From Glandiceps talaboti (Eukaryota > Hemichordata > Enteropneusta > Spengelidae), in the NCBI RefSeq assembly GCF_964340395.1, contig NC_135554.1, positions 27,950,592-28,014,591 on the forward strand: a DNA stretch of 64,000 bases, in the 5' to 3' direction. The notes under the pieces were generated by a model, which did no database searches, was not told the origin of the DNA, and worked only from the letters and a program-made list of their open reading frames with translations. Below, piece by piece: positions 40,271 to 60,143 of this stretch (positions are counted from its first letter, which is position 1; each line of letters opens with the position of its first letter). Made by a program: the position numbers and the translations under genes.

Positions 40271-43200
40271 ATAAAATAACGAAAAACTTGTATATGTGCA
40301 TATGTATATACTGCTGTGATGCATAGACTAATTTTCAACCAAACCTGATACAAAGGTCAGAAACAGTAGTCCTCATATGCACAATACTTAGTACAAACTC
40401 TATTATTCACCTTCAAAGTGTCTCGTAATTATTCATCTCAAAAATACTGTGCGACAGTCTGTATTGAGAAATGTTATGCATAACAATTTTCTTTATTTTT
40501 ATCACTTTGAGTAACAATACATTCTGCAACAAAAGAAAGTTGCAACTGGCAAAGCTCTTTGTACAAGAGACATCATTACACTCATCTGTATGCAAATTTA
40601 CGGAGCATATGGTTGCTAGCTAGGACAGTACCAACGTGAAGCCCAATGTCGATTCAAAGGGGTCATCAAATGAAAGTTATAAATGTAAATGCTATAATCA
40701 GGATGGATATTGCTCTTGACCTTTCCAAGAATTTATTTTACAAAATTAATAGTGTTCAACTCACTGTATCACCGTGCAGCTTGGCATCAGACATTCACTC
40801 AACATATGTGTGAAATGGGTTTGAAACCCAAATGCATGTTATGTACCAAATGTTACATTAGAAGTCGTGTAACTGAAGGTATACAAAACGGATGCATAGT
40901 GGTTTATATTTTATTTCATATCAAATCCGCAAAGACATTTTTGTCCAGTTACGGTTTTCTTTTCTATATTCATTTCATGCTTAACGTTGAATGTTTACAT
41001 ACAAAGTAACTAAAAAAGGATGTTTTCAATTTAAATGAATATTTCTCAATATTTAAAAAAAATAATATTTTGAATATATTGAAAGGGTCGGATATGTGCA
41101 CAAACGCGCACATACACATAACCACACAAATACAAATACAAATACAAATACAAATACAAATACAAATACAAATACAAATACAAATACAAATACAACAAGC
41201 ACATACATGTGCATAAGTAATTCCTATTGGCATTGAGTATTTGAAGTATTCCTTACATTGCCGACCATGTCCAAACTGAAGTATCCAATGATTTTGGTAT
41301 CCAATAATTTTCCAGAAGTGATAATTCTGACGGGTGGATTATGAGGTCATAACATCACAACTTTAACCCCTATATTAAAAATGCGTTAACTGACAGACGG
41401 ATAGCAAAGATGACATCAGAAATATAGTGTCACTGTAAAGCTTAGCTTAGTAGTTCTCGTAGAATGCAATAGGCCGTTCCAAATTTGCCATAGTGGCGCT
41501 CTACTTCCTGTCTGCGTGAACCTTGGGGCCGGGGGTATACATGGTATAGGTTACTCGGTTAATCATAGAGCTCTGATGCTTTCCTCAATATCTGAACAAT
41601 ACGAAAAACATCCCTGATTTACACTGCTACAGAATACCAAGTAACAAAGCTCCTAGGAAACAGTATTATGAGGTGACGATACCCTCAATTAGAACGAGGG
41701 CGCTGTATTCTCAATTTCCTGTTTTGCAGTCTGCAATGGCCAATTGACAAGGGCGGGAATTAGTGACGTACTTGTAGCTAGGAAATGAGGGATTTCATTG
41801 GTTATTTTTCACCCGTTGTCATGCCAACCATTGGTAAAAGAGACCAATAGCACGGACAGTACAGATACACCATACCTCCACACCTTAAAAAATTGTTAAA
41901 TATCCGTTTACAAAAAAACGTCTATTAATAGACACAAAGTTCGCAAAAAACGTTGGGCTTGACAATTTAAAATACTGACATCAATTCAAAATCAGCACCA
42001 CAAACGCTACATTGAGATATTGAAACACAGTCATCATAAACACTATAATGAAGTGGTTTGCTGCTATGTAAATTGATGGTATTGGTTATTAGACACGTCT
42101 TTGACAAAAACAAAATATGAAAAAAGTGGTATTATAGACATTATGGCACAAATCTCCGAAGTACTATAATTGTTTAAATATAAAATATCTATTTTTTTCC
42201 GTGTCAGCCATCTATTCATTCGCAAGCACTCGGCAACTTTCAAAAGGTTAACATTTTTTCAGTAAAGCTGTCCCCTGACAAAACAATCAAACCATTTCTC
42301 AATATTCAAGTTATCGTTCACTATTCACTTTCGTCATCTAGGGGAAATCATACCATACAATGCAATGGCAACAAGGATGAATATCATGGAGTTTTGATAA
42401 TATTACATTACATTGTCGAGCAATCAATACTTGAAATATTTCTGTAGTTTTCCATACGGTAATGGTCTGAAAATACTTGCATCACTGATCATCGCTAAAT
42501 AAGTCCCATGATGTGTAACAACGGTTCATAAATTGTACAGTGAATTTAGTAGAGTGTTTAATGTATCTAGTCTATGACAGTGTGACGTATTCAGTTTTTC
42601 TCACAGTTCGATCATATGAATTGAACCTAACATTAATCTTACGTTAACAATGTGGCAATATAATTTGACCTTTCAGCATGTGTTTACTGTATAATCATGA
42701 AGGGTTTATTTTCATTCACAGCCAACAGTTAAACATTTAATTTTGATATAGTGGCAATACTGCAATTATAAAGTGTTCCAGAATTGAATTGAGTTATGAA
42801 TATATAGTTATAGGGGTTAAAAACCCAAAGGCTGAACAATTTTTAGCACAGTTTGAGTGTGGATTTGGACCCTCAGAAACGTTACATTAATAAGTGAGGA
42901 ATTGCATCTCCATTTTATCGTACTTTACAGGTGTGAGGGTAGCAATTTTCGAGTATTGGGAATTATAACGCAATATGTGTTTGTTTGTTTGCTTGTTTCA
43001 GTGTTTAAGATATAACAGCGGGTTACTGTTGCACCAACCGTCGGTTAATCTACTCTTTAAAGTGTCGATTTCTCTTCACATGCCACAGATTTCCAAATGC
43101 TTTAAACGCAAAACAACTTCCATTGACACACTATACAATGCACTGATACGATTACAAGAAGCTAGACCACAGCTGTGTGCGTGTCCATCGGAAACAATTT

Positions 43201-43585
43201 ACGAGAGCTCTCATCCATATTCATCAAGCCCATCTCATATATGACAGCGTAATTCTCCTTTGCATACAGATACGTTCCGTTACACATTCCATTGCAGTAT
43301 TGTGCAATTTAGTTTGACGTCACGACATACACAAATTAGTTTTATAAGCCTTGATAAGTTTGACAAGTAGGGGTGGCATCGAAAACGACCTGGCCAATCA
43401 GAGAGACACAATAACAATTCAATTCATTTTCAACAGAATCAACGTGTGTATAGGAATTAAACGGTGCCTTTTTTGACGTGCTGACGTGTTGAATCTGTTC
43501 TGGGGTTACAGTATTTGTTTAGGGCTTCCTCCACTCAAACAACGAAGGTTGGTCGATCTGGTTGTCGTTTCGTTCGTTGGCCAAG
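40271..43585. other. Intergenic, possible promoter side of the sulfotransferase paralogue
   Basis: Contains an (ACAAAT)n array at about 41125-41195. No other gene is seen. The 5' UTR of the gene at 43586 should lie in its last part, but no promoter motif is clear. Confidence 0.45.
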
Positions 43586-51116
<7,531 letters not shown>

Positions 51117-51160
51117 TTTATGGCAAGGAAATTGAGCCCCTCTAAAATAGTCAACATAAA

Positions 51161-51166
51161 AATAAA
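51161..51166 (+). promoter_or_regulatory. Poly(A) signal AATAAA
   Basis: 45 bp after the stop of the sulfotransferase pseudoenzyme, implying a very short 3' UTR. Confidence 0.6.
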
Positions 51167-52119
51167 CGAAGAATTGACTCAAACTCGCCAGGATGGAAGT
51201 CAGTTTCTCTTTTTTGAAATTAAAAAAAAATCGTTTTAATTGCTGATATTTGTTCCTCAGTATGTATTATATCGGTCAAATTGAGAAAGGCCTTAAATCA
51301 AGTAAAAGATCGTACGTCCTGCGATCGTTAGATGTTACAATGCACTGAAAACAATAATTGTTTCATAACCTTGACATTTCTGCGACACTCTGGAACTCGC
51401 ACACATAGCGTTAGGATTTAATTTTGTTCTTGTCTACCAATCTGGCGAGTTGTTGAGAACAACACATACAATTATGAGTAAAATCAAAATTCTAGTTCTT
51501 ATTTTGGTCACCATGTACTTACATATTCTTAAAAGGATACCATGCATGTTGATATCTTATTTGGCAGATAGAGTTCAAACGTCACGGTTATTACAATTCC
51601 TCCTTTGGAGTGAACGAGTTTCACAAAACATGTTTATTTCAAGTTTTACGTTTCAAACAAAACATTTCCTTTAAAACATAGAAGTTCTTAATTCTCTATT
51701 TGATAAATAACATCATTGACTATGATGCATTCATAGTGTACTTAAAATGTCCTTGCTTCCTTCCCGAGGAATTGTAATATAGCGTTATATCTCTGGATGA
51801 CATTTATGTGTACATTGGTTAGCTTGCATGTATATATTGTATAGCATCATCTACGCTACTAGTTCGTTGGAGAACTTAACAATGGACGCTAATGGATAAG
51901 TATAGTCTTTAAGGTAAATCATTTTTTCTCTTTTTTCCTCGTCCTCGTCCTCGTCCTTTCAACACGGGTACAAGGTAAAACTCATAAATGCAGTTTGGAT
52001 AATCTAGCGCTCATGTAATTGTTAAAGAGTTAACTGAAATATTTGTTCAACCTGTGGCAAAGTACTTAAATTTACCAATCTAACCAAGGGAATTGTTCTT
52101 ATCTTTTTCATAAATATAA
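51167..52119. other. Intergenic, no gene recognised
   Basis: Only a short open frame at 51450-51674 without recognisable domain, and a small CTCGTC repeat near 51940. Confidence 0.45.
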
Positions 52120-52200
52120 CACAGTATCAAGCAAGATACATGGAGCCATTACAGAGTGTTTCACGCTGTTTGCGATCATCAGACGACCTGTTCGATACTG

Positions 52201-52202
<2 letters not shown>
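52120..52202 (-). ncRNA. Type I hammerhead-ribozyme-like fold
   Basis: On the minus strand: outer stem I CACAGTATC (52202-52194) pairs exactly with GATACTGTG (52128-52120). Inner stem I GGTCGT pairs with ATGGCT, allowing G-U. The core CTGATGA (52182-52176) is followed by hairpin CGC-AAACA-GCG, then GAAA, stem III ACA/TGT with loop CTC, and GTA as NUH triplet (cleavage after the base at 52150). The U-U first pair of stem II is the main departure from the consensus. Stem III covaries with the copy at 8569 (ACT/AGT). Penelope-like and retrozyme-type elements are known to carry short-stem-III hammerheads, a possible source. Activity is unproven. Confidence 0.5.

Positions 52203-52204
<2 letters not shown>

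Positions 52205-52288
<84 letters not shown>
52205..52288. repeat. (TA)n microsatellite
   Basis: About 42 TA units directly beside the hammerhead-like fold, as at 8381 and 8696. Confidence 0.97.
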
Positions 52289-52291
<3 letters not shown>

Positions 52292-54062
52292 CCAATGCCT
52301 TCTCACTGACCAGGCCCATTTCACTTTTGGTCAAATTAATTAATCGGATTGTCGGATTGTTGGTAAAGTTCTCTTTATGTGATCTTTCACAGTTACGGAG
52401 TTACGAAGGCTTGTTTTCCATTATTTCCATTCTGTCGTCGATGTTATGTTGTAGGCTATTTTTCTTGACTCTGCGTTGATGCTATCATACACTTTGTCGT
52501 TCACTGTCTTATAGTTTTTTTGTAATATTCTCTGATGAGCTTCTCGTACTGGTTGTTATCGGTTCGGTAAAAGTTTCTTGTTTTATGAGCAGGAACAGCA
52601 TTTTCTTAGCGCTCTTGATTTCCGTGATTTCCTGAGCTTATGCTGGAAACTATTGTTCACACTTCTGAATTTTATGTTTTCTATCATCCATTGATGTGAT
52701 TATGACAATCGAAAATTGAATTAGTTTATCTTCGGATTGTGAAAATGGTCATTCGACAGTTAATGGAAATAAGGGAATCAATTAAATTGGAACTTTAAAT
52801 CTGAATTCTTTTAATCTTTAATGTATTCTTTCACTTGGATTGAGGTTCTGTCTCCAATTAATTTCTTCATTTACAGTTATATTTACAGACTACTATCCTT
52901 GTATCATTTTCACCTTACAATTTCTGTAAAAACTAAAATATTGTAGCTTTTACAACAAATAGAATATAGTTTATTACAATGTGTGTAACGGGTATATCTG
53001 TATACTAGAACGTCATCAATATGAATGACGTCACATATTCATTACATATGCATGACATCATTTAGTCACTAATTGTACACAACGTCCAATAGAGTAATTG
53101 AATATACATGACGTCACATAGAGTCATTATATATGCATGACGTCATGTAAAGCTGCATTGTATCGAGGTTTTAATAGGGTGCCACACGGCTTGCTCGGTC
53201 TTCTTGGGGAATTCATTTGTGATACAATTATTGGCGCCATTATATGGAATTAATTAATATCAAAATTCAATGATATCGGAGATGTTTCAAAATTGCGAGA
53301 AAGTTTCGATCTTGTTGTGGACTTCAACTTTGGCAATGCAAACTGGAAAACAAATTGTCTGTTATCGAGAACAAAAAATGAAAATGTTGATAAGATACGT
53401 AAATGAAGTGAATGTATGATGCATAGAAAATGTTTACATTGTCGACAATTTTTTGCCATCATCTGAAATCGCGTCAACTTACAAATGTTGAAATCAAATT
53501 TATAAACAGATCACGCTTCAGAATTGTAATTAAAAAGATATTTTAAACTATATTTTGACAGAGTATAATAAGACAAATGTGTAAATAACATAAAGCTATT
53601 TCAGAATAAAGAAATCTTGGTGAGGACATCTTACATACTATAAGTTTACTTGTGACTGAAGGACACTTGGGTTTTTGTGCATGTCATTTACTTTTTTTTC
53701 TGTATTAATTTCGGATTATGGGTCATGGAATAAAATGCACGGGTTTTCGGGAAGTTTTGTTATATTTTATTGAGAACGTTCGTCTGAAGTCAGACAATTG
53801 CAACTAAAAGAACAGTTCGTTTAGATGTCTGAGTTCTAAACAATTATAACTGATTGGGTCGCATTACAATCTCTCGCATAGTTTGTAGAAAAAAAGGTTC
53901 GGAGAAATATCGACCATGTTCCCAATGTTGTAAAACCTCTTCGACCAAAGGAATCCATTTGGAATAATGAATGGATTCTGAGTGTAATGTCTTTTTGCAA
54001 TCCTCCCCTGGCCTATTTTCTTTTGGCTATAAATATTAACATTCCCCAAACTTGACAAGTTA
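52289..54062. other. Intergenic, no gene recognised
   Basis: AT-rich with no exon supported. Holds the TGACGTCA cluster listed separately. Confidence 0.5.
53026..53145. promoter_or_regulatory. Cluster of TGACGTCA (CRE-type) palindromes
   Basis: Exact TGACGTCA at 53026-53033, 53109-53116 and 53138-53145, plus TGACATCA at 53053-53060. Repeated ATGCATGAC context suggests small local duplications. CREB/ATF factors bind this octamer. No adjacent gene start is known, so function is open. Confidence 0.35.
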
Positions 54063-54065
54063 AAT

Positions 54066-54715
54066 ATGGATGTGACATATAGTTACATGGATGTGACATA
54101 TAGTTACATGGATGTGACATATAGTTACATGGATGTGACATATAGTTACATGGATGAGACATATAGTTACGTGGATGAGACATATAGTTACATGGATGTG
54201 ACATATAGTTACGTGGATGAGACATATAGTTACGTGGATGAGACATATAGTTACGTGGATGTGACATATAGTTACATGGATGTGACATATAGTTACATGG
54301 ATGTGACATATAGTTACATGGATGTGACATATAGTTACATGGATGTGACATATAGTTACGTGGATGAGACATATAGTTACATGGATGAGACATATAGTTA
54401 CGTGGATGAGACATATAGTTACGTGGATGAGACATATAGTTACGTGGATGAGACATATAGTTACATGGATGTGACATATAGTTACGTGGATGTGACATAT
54501 AGTTACATGGATGTGACATATAGTTACATGGATGTGACATATAGTTACGTGGATGAGACATATAGTTACGTGGATGAGACATATAGTTACGTGGATGAGA
54601 CATATAGTTACATGGATGTGACATATAGTTACGTGGATGTGACATATAGTTACGTGGATGAGACATATAGTTACGTGGATGTGACATATAGTTACATGGA
54701 TGTGACATATATTTA
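54066..54715. repeat. Minisatellite, 21 bp unit, open on both strands
   Basis: 31 units of ATGGATGTGACATATAGTTAC with two variable sites (A/G in RTGGAT and T/A in GWGACA). Because 21 is a multiple of three, both strands stay open, reading MDVTYSY on plus and MSHPRNY on minus. No promoter, splice site or domain supports coding. Confidence 0.95.
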
Positions 54716-54745
54716 TATGAAAAAAATTGTCAAAAAGACATGAAC

Positions 54746-54866
54746 ATGAGTCTTTTACATTATGAACATTGTCACTTTCTTTTGTTTTGTTGTACCTTTA
54801 GTCTTTCTGTCGCTCTTCATGTTTTTCGCTGTCTGTGTCTCTATAATATGTCTTTTCTTCAGCTTC
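54746..54866 (+). repeat. Left flank of the 30-bp satellite, duplicated at 57209-57326
   Basis: Shares AGTCTTTTACATT, AACATTGTCACTTT and a CT-rich continuation with 57209-57326. Both copies lead directly into tandem repeats beginning GCTTCC. Confidence 0.7.
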
Positions 54867-56600
54867 CTGTACTATCTCAGCTGCCAATCCAGGTTCCTGT
54901 GCTATCTCAGCTGCCAATCAAGCTTCTTGTACTATCTCAGCTGCCAATCAAGCTTCTTGTACTATCTCAGCTGCCAATCCAGCTTCTTGTACTATCTCAG
55001 CTGCCAATCCAGCTTCCTGTACTATCTCAGCTGCCAATCAAGCTTCTTGTACTATCTCAGCTGCCAATCCAGCTTCCTGTACTATCTCAGCTGCCAATCC
55101 AGCTTCCTGTACTATCTCAGCTGCCAATCCAGCTTCCTGTACTATCTCAGCTGCCAATCCAGCTTCCTGTACTATCTCAGCTGCCAATCCAGCTTCCTGT
55201 ACTATTTCAGCTGCCAATCAAGCTTCCTGTACATGTACTATCTCAGCTGCCAATCAAGCTTCTTGTACTATCTCAGCTGCCAATCACGCTTCCTGTACTA
55301 CCTCAGCTGCCAATCCAGCTTCCTGTACTATCTCAGCTGCCGATCCAGCTTCATGTACTATCTCAGCTGCCAATCACGCTTCCTGTACTATCACAGCTGT
55401 CAAAGAAATTGGGTAGTCATGGCATTCGTTTTATACTCNNNNNNNNNNNNNNNNNNNNNNNNNNNNNNNNNNNNNNNNNNNNNNNNNNNNNNNNNNNNNN
55501 NNNNNNNNNNNNNNNNNNNNNNNNNNNNNNNNNNNNNNGCCAATTCAGCTTCATGTACTATCCCAGCTGCCAATCCAGCTTCCTGTACTATCTCAGCTGC
55601 CAATTCAGCTTCCTGTACTATCTCAGCTGCCAATCCAGCTTCCTGTACTATCTCAGCTGCCGATCCAGCTTCATGTACTATCTCAGCTGCCAATCCAGCT
55701 TCCTGTACTATCTCAGCTGCCAATCCAGCTTCCTGTATTATCTAAGCTGCCAATCCAGCTTCCTGTATTATCTCAGCTGCCAATCCAGCTTCCTGTACTA
55801 TCTCAGCTGCCAATCCAGCTTCCTGTACTATCTCAGCTGCCAATCCAGCTTCCTGTACTATTTCAGCTGCCAATCCAGCTTCCTGTACTATTTCAGCTGC
55901 CAATCCAGCTTCCTGTACTATCTCAGCTGCCAATCCAGCTTCCTGTACTATCTCAGCTGCCAATCCAGCTTCCTGTACTATCTCAGCTGCCAATCCAGCT
56001 TCCTGTACTATCTCAGCTGCCAATCCAGCTTCCTGTACTATCTCAGCTGCCAATCCAGCTTCCTGTACTATCTCAGCTGCCAATTCAGCTTCCTGTACTA
56101 TCTCAGCTGCCAATCCAGCTTCCTGTACTATCTCAGCTGGCAATCCAGCTTCCTGTACTATCTCAGCTGCCAATCCAGCTTCCTGTACTATCTCAGCTGC
56201 CAATCCAGCTTCCTGTATTATCTCAGCTGCCAATCCAGCTTCCTGTACTATTTCAGCTGCCAATCCAGCTTCCTGTACTATCTCAGCTGCCAACCCAGCT
56301 TCCTGTACTATCTCAGCTGCCAATCCAGCTTCCTGTACTATCTCAGCTGCCAATCCAGCTTCCTGTACTATCTCAGCTGCCATTCAAGCTTCTTGTACTA
56401 TCTCAGCTGCCAATCCAACTTCCTGTACTATCTCAGCTGCCAATCCAGCTTCCTGTACTATCTCAGCTGCCAATCCAGCTTCCTGTACTATCTCAGCTGC
56501 CAATCCAGCTTCCTGTACTATCTCAACTGCCGATCCAGCTGCATGTACTATCTCAGCTGCCAATCACGCTTCCTGTACTATCACAGCTGTCAAAGAAATT
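54867..56600. repeat. Satellite, 30 bp unit with CAGCTG
   Basis: About 54 visible units of ACTATCTCAGCTGCCAATCC followed by AGCTTCCTGT, with a 100-N gap inside. Each has a CAGCTG palindrome (E-box type). The unit length keeps frames open on both strands, which explains the long artefactual open frames here. Confidence 0.96.
55439..55538. other. Assembly gap (100 N)
   Basis: Exactly 100 N. The sequence just left of it (about 55321-55438) is repeated at the true right end of the array (about 56515-56628), including the non-repeat flank GAAATTGGGTAGTCATGG. Confidence 0.98.
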
Positions 56601-56628
56601 GGGTAGTCATGGCATTCGTTTTATACTC

Positions 56629-57208
56629 TCCATTTTGATCTATGTTTCCACCATGGTTCCTCGACACCGAAATTAACTTTGAAGGGGCTGAAAGGTGCTT
56701 TGACATACATTTGATGTCACAGCCTCAGAAACAAACATAAGCAAAAGTCAGTAAGGTAATATTGGAGCATCAAAGATTCGAGGACGTTGTCATCTTTAAG
56801 ACTCACAATCGGGCATTGAATCGTCCATAGCACCAAAGCAGGTAAAACATTAAAGGTCATGCTAACAAATATAATTCTGAAAGAAAATAATTCAAGGGAT
56901 GATATTGCAGTAAGAATACTTTGGAATTATCAAATATACACATAATAATTAGATTATTGTTATTCACAGGGATATACTTTTCATAATTAGCCAAATCAAG
57001 AACGAATAACATGTAAATAGAATGTGTTCGTCATCAGGATGAAGATTATTTGCTGATTTCTCCCAACGACTCTCTCATTGCAAGCAGGCAAATACAGTCA
57101 GATCAAAAGGTTTCTTTTTAAACCTACCCCGTTGTAACCATGTCAATCTCATCACTAAATCGACGAGAGGCATAATATTATACATACGTAAAAGTATGTG
57201 GAAGTATT
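56629..57208. other. Intergenic, no gene recognised
   Basis: Unique sequence between the satellite and the second flank copy. Confidence 0.5.
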
Positions 57209-57460
<252 letters not shown>

Positions 57461-57744
57461 TAATATGCAAGTAAGTAAGCAAGTAATATTCGTGTACACA
57501 CGTCGTTACTTCCCAACCGTGACATAGTCAGGTATGAAAGTTAATCTTTGAACTTTGACGTAACTAATCACATATAAGCTATCCAAGATGGTGTATCAGA
57601 TACTTTCTTTCACAATCAATATACGCAAGCATCTATATAGCACTTAACTTTCACCGACAACTCATATTTGCTAGAACCACAATGAAAAAACACTTTTGAA
57701 TCTACAAAACTAACAACTATTGTAAATGGACATATCTCACTGAA

Positions 57745-57890
57745 GGTAGCTAAAACATCGGGCATACTAATCAAGGTAGATAAAAAAAACCATCGGGCAT
57801 ACTAATCAAGGTAAATAACAAAAACTATCGGGCATACTAATCAAGGTAGATAACAAAACCATCGGGCATACTAAACAAGGTAGATTCTGC
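57745..57890. repeat. Short tandem repeat, about 30 bp
   Basis: Four units containing ATCGGGCATACTAATCAAGG followed by TAGATAA. Confidence 0.85.
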
Positions 57891-60143
57891 GTTGAAAATA
57901 ATCCTCTTTGCTTATGCACTCGTACACCCCTCCTCCCACCTCTTACCACTCCATCCATCTTCCCTCCTCCATTCTCCTCTTAGTCACATCATATGCATGT
58001 TCGAGCATAATATTCTCAACTCGATGATTATTACACTCGAGTAGTTTTCTATTATACTGTATTTGTTGATATTTCCAGATCCTTGTCAGACCATACATCA
58101 TACCTGAAAGCCTTCAAAGCTGAAGTGACTTCCAAACGGATTTTGAAACGTAAGAGTTAATATCTGCACACAGCAACTAGTTGGTTGTTGTCAAAGAGAT
58201 GCGTTTTTATTCCATTTTGATGCGACAGCTTCAAAACTAGCTAAACACGTTTCAATTCTAGACTGGTGTGTTTGTTCCTTAATACAGTTAGTATAATTCA
58301 AAGGCCCAAACACATGACGTAAGGGCAACTCTAACTAAATGGTAACCCTTGACCCGTGGTGGACAAAACACGTATTTTAAGAGAAGGGTAAATTGCGTCA
58401 AAATCCTATTTTGTTAACAGCTGTTACCAGTAGTGGTAGGACAGGAGAATTGTATCATATTCACGACTCATGTGGAAGTATTTGCAACTATGGGTTTATC
58501 GGATTTTCGATTTACCTGTGTCAGCTGCACTGTTTGCAGGAGTGTTTGAATAAAACATTTTTTTGAAGAGCTTGAATTAATTTTTGAACTTTTTACCCTT
58601 AACTAGGTCTCTGCAAGCTGCTGTCCCGTTTGTATGTACCATAAATTGTATCATACGTACGCATGTTAAGTATTTGTATCCCTACATGTACCCCCATTAT
58701 AAATCTAATTTTGAAATGATAAAATGAATGACAGTTTTGTGTCCACTGTTTTTTCCATCACTACATAAATTTTTTTTTGAAATCTCTCTTGCAAATTATA
58801 GGGAATTCCTTCCTGTACACTGTCAGGGACACAGATTATAGTTGTAAATATAACAATATATATGTTTGCAATGACAGTTCATTGATAGTCCCAGACGGAC
58901 TGTTTTGCGTCATTATCATTCATTTATTAAACTAACCACATGAGCGCCCTCACACAAATATGACAAAGACCTAAATCTTGTATCACATGACAGGATATGA
59001 TGCGATAACACCTAGATATATTTTTTAGCCCTATCCAAGGATTAGATAGATGGAGAAGTGTTGTAGTAATCAACATGAGTGATTCGGTACTAGAGACAGT
59101 ATAGTGGTGCTGGTAGTCAGGTTCACACTTCCATACATATTTTTCAAACATATGTCTTAATAAGGTTACGTCATCCAGTATTTATGATTTCTCTTTAATG
59201 TATTCAAAGAACTTGTTGAAAACTAAACGCAAAAGAAACTAATTTAAAACGTAAGCTTACTGAATTTATTCTTCTATATAGGTTATTTTTTTCTTAAAAA
59301 CAAACGAAATATAATTAACCTCCACAGATGGCGCTAAGCTGCTTAACATTGATACTACAAAATATCTACACACGCATACAGTCAAGGTTATGGCAAAAAA
59401 TGTCGACCGTTGAGGATATGTTCTAACCCACAGGCTGACCCTTACAAACAAATAACAAAATGATTTAGATAAATTGGTGGCAACAAATAAAGACACATAT
59501 CCCTTTACTTCTATGTGACTGAATGGAGACATGATTTAGATAAATTGGTGGCAACAACTAAAGACACATATCCCTTTACTTCTACGTGGCTTTCTTCAAT
59601 ATTACTTGTAAACAGGATTTAAACGAAATTGGCAATATAAACACTACAATGTGTCTGTGATAGGCAGGAATTGGCTTGATTTTGATAAATGACCCTGAAG
59701 GTCAAGGTCAAAGATCGATGTCTCAAAAGCTAGCTTGCGCCTGATAATTTGGGGCAGACACTTGAATTTAGTCTCTATGTATTATAGTTTTCGAGTTATA
59801 CTGTAAATATTGGTTTTTAACTACAAATATGGCCACCATTTGGTCAAATTTGCATATACCAAAAACAAATTAACGTGCACATGTCCCATATGATATGTCA
59901 CCCTTGTGCCAAGTTTGAAAGAAATCGGAGAAGGACGGACGGAGCCCAGAGTAATAACCCTGGGGCTATTAAGGCCAGGGGAGAGGAAATGGAAAGGGGC
60001 GGTGGATAAGGGGAAAGCGAGATTGCAGAAAGACCATGATAGGAGAGCATTCACTCACAAAGTACGTGGTCAAAATTGGTCATCATAGCATTTTTTAGGT
60101 GTCCCACATTACGAAATGTAATTATTTACAGAAACATGCAAAT
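57891..60143. other. Intergenic with dispersed repeats
   Basis: 59470-59580 contains a direct repeat of about 60 bp (ACACATATCCCTTTACTTCT). 59640-59960 looks like an interspersed repeat, with GACCCTGAAGGTCAAGGTCA, then ATATGGCCACCATTTGGTC, then GAAGGACGGACGG. No gene is seen. Confidence 0.45.

Noticed and set aside
54740-56638. Long open frames (over 600 residues, including the gap) and minus-strand frames through the 30-bp satellite
   Set aside because: The unit length is a multiple of three and lacks stops in several frames, so openness is automatic. The frame also crosses 100 N.
58080-58152. Possible exon between TTTCCAG and GTAAGA encoding TSYLKAFKAEVTSKRILK, recalling LGSLRTEVTSK of the sulfotransferase paralogue
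   Set aside because: The match is too short, no neighbouring exons or catalytic motifs were found, and the frame is only about 45 codons long.
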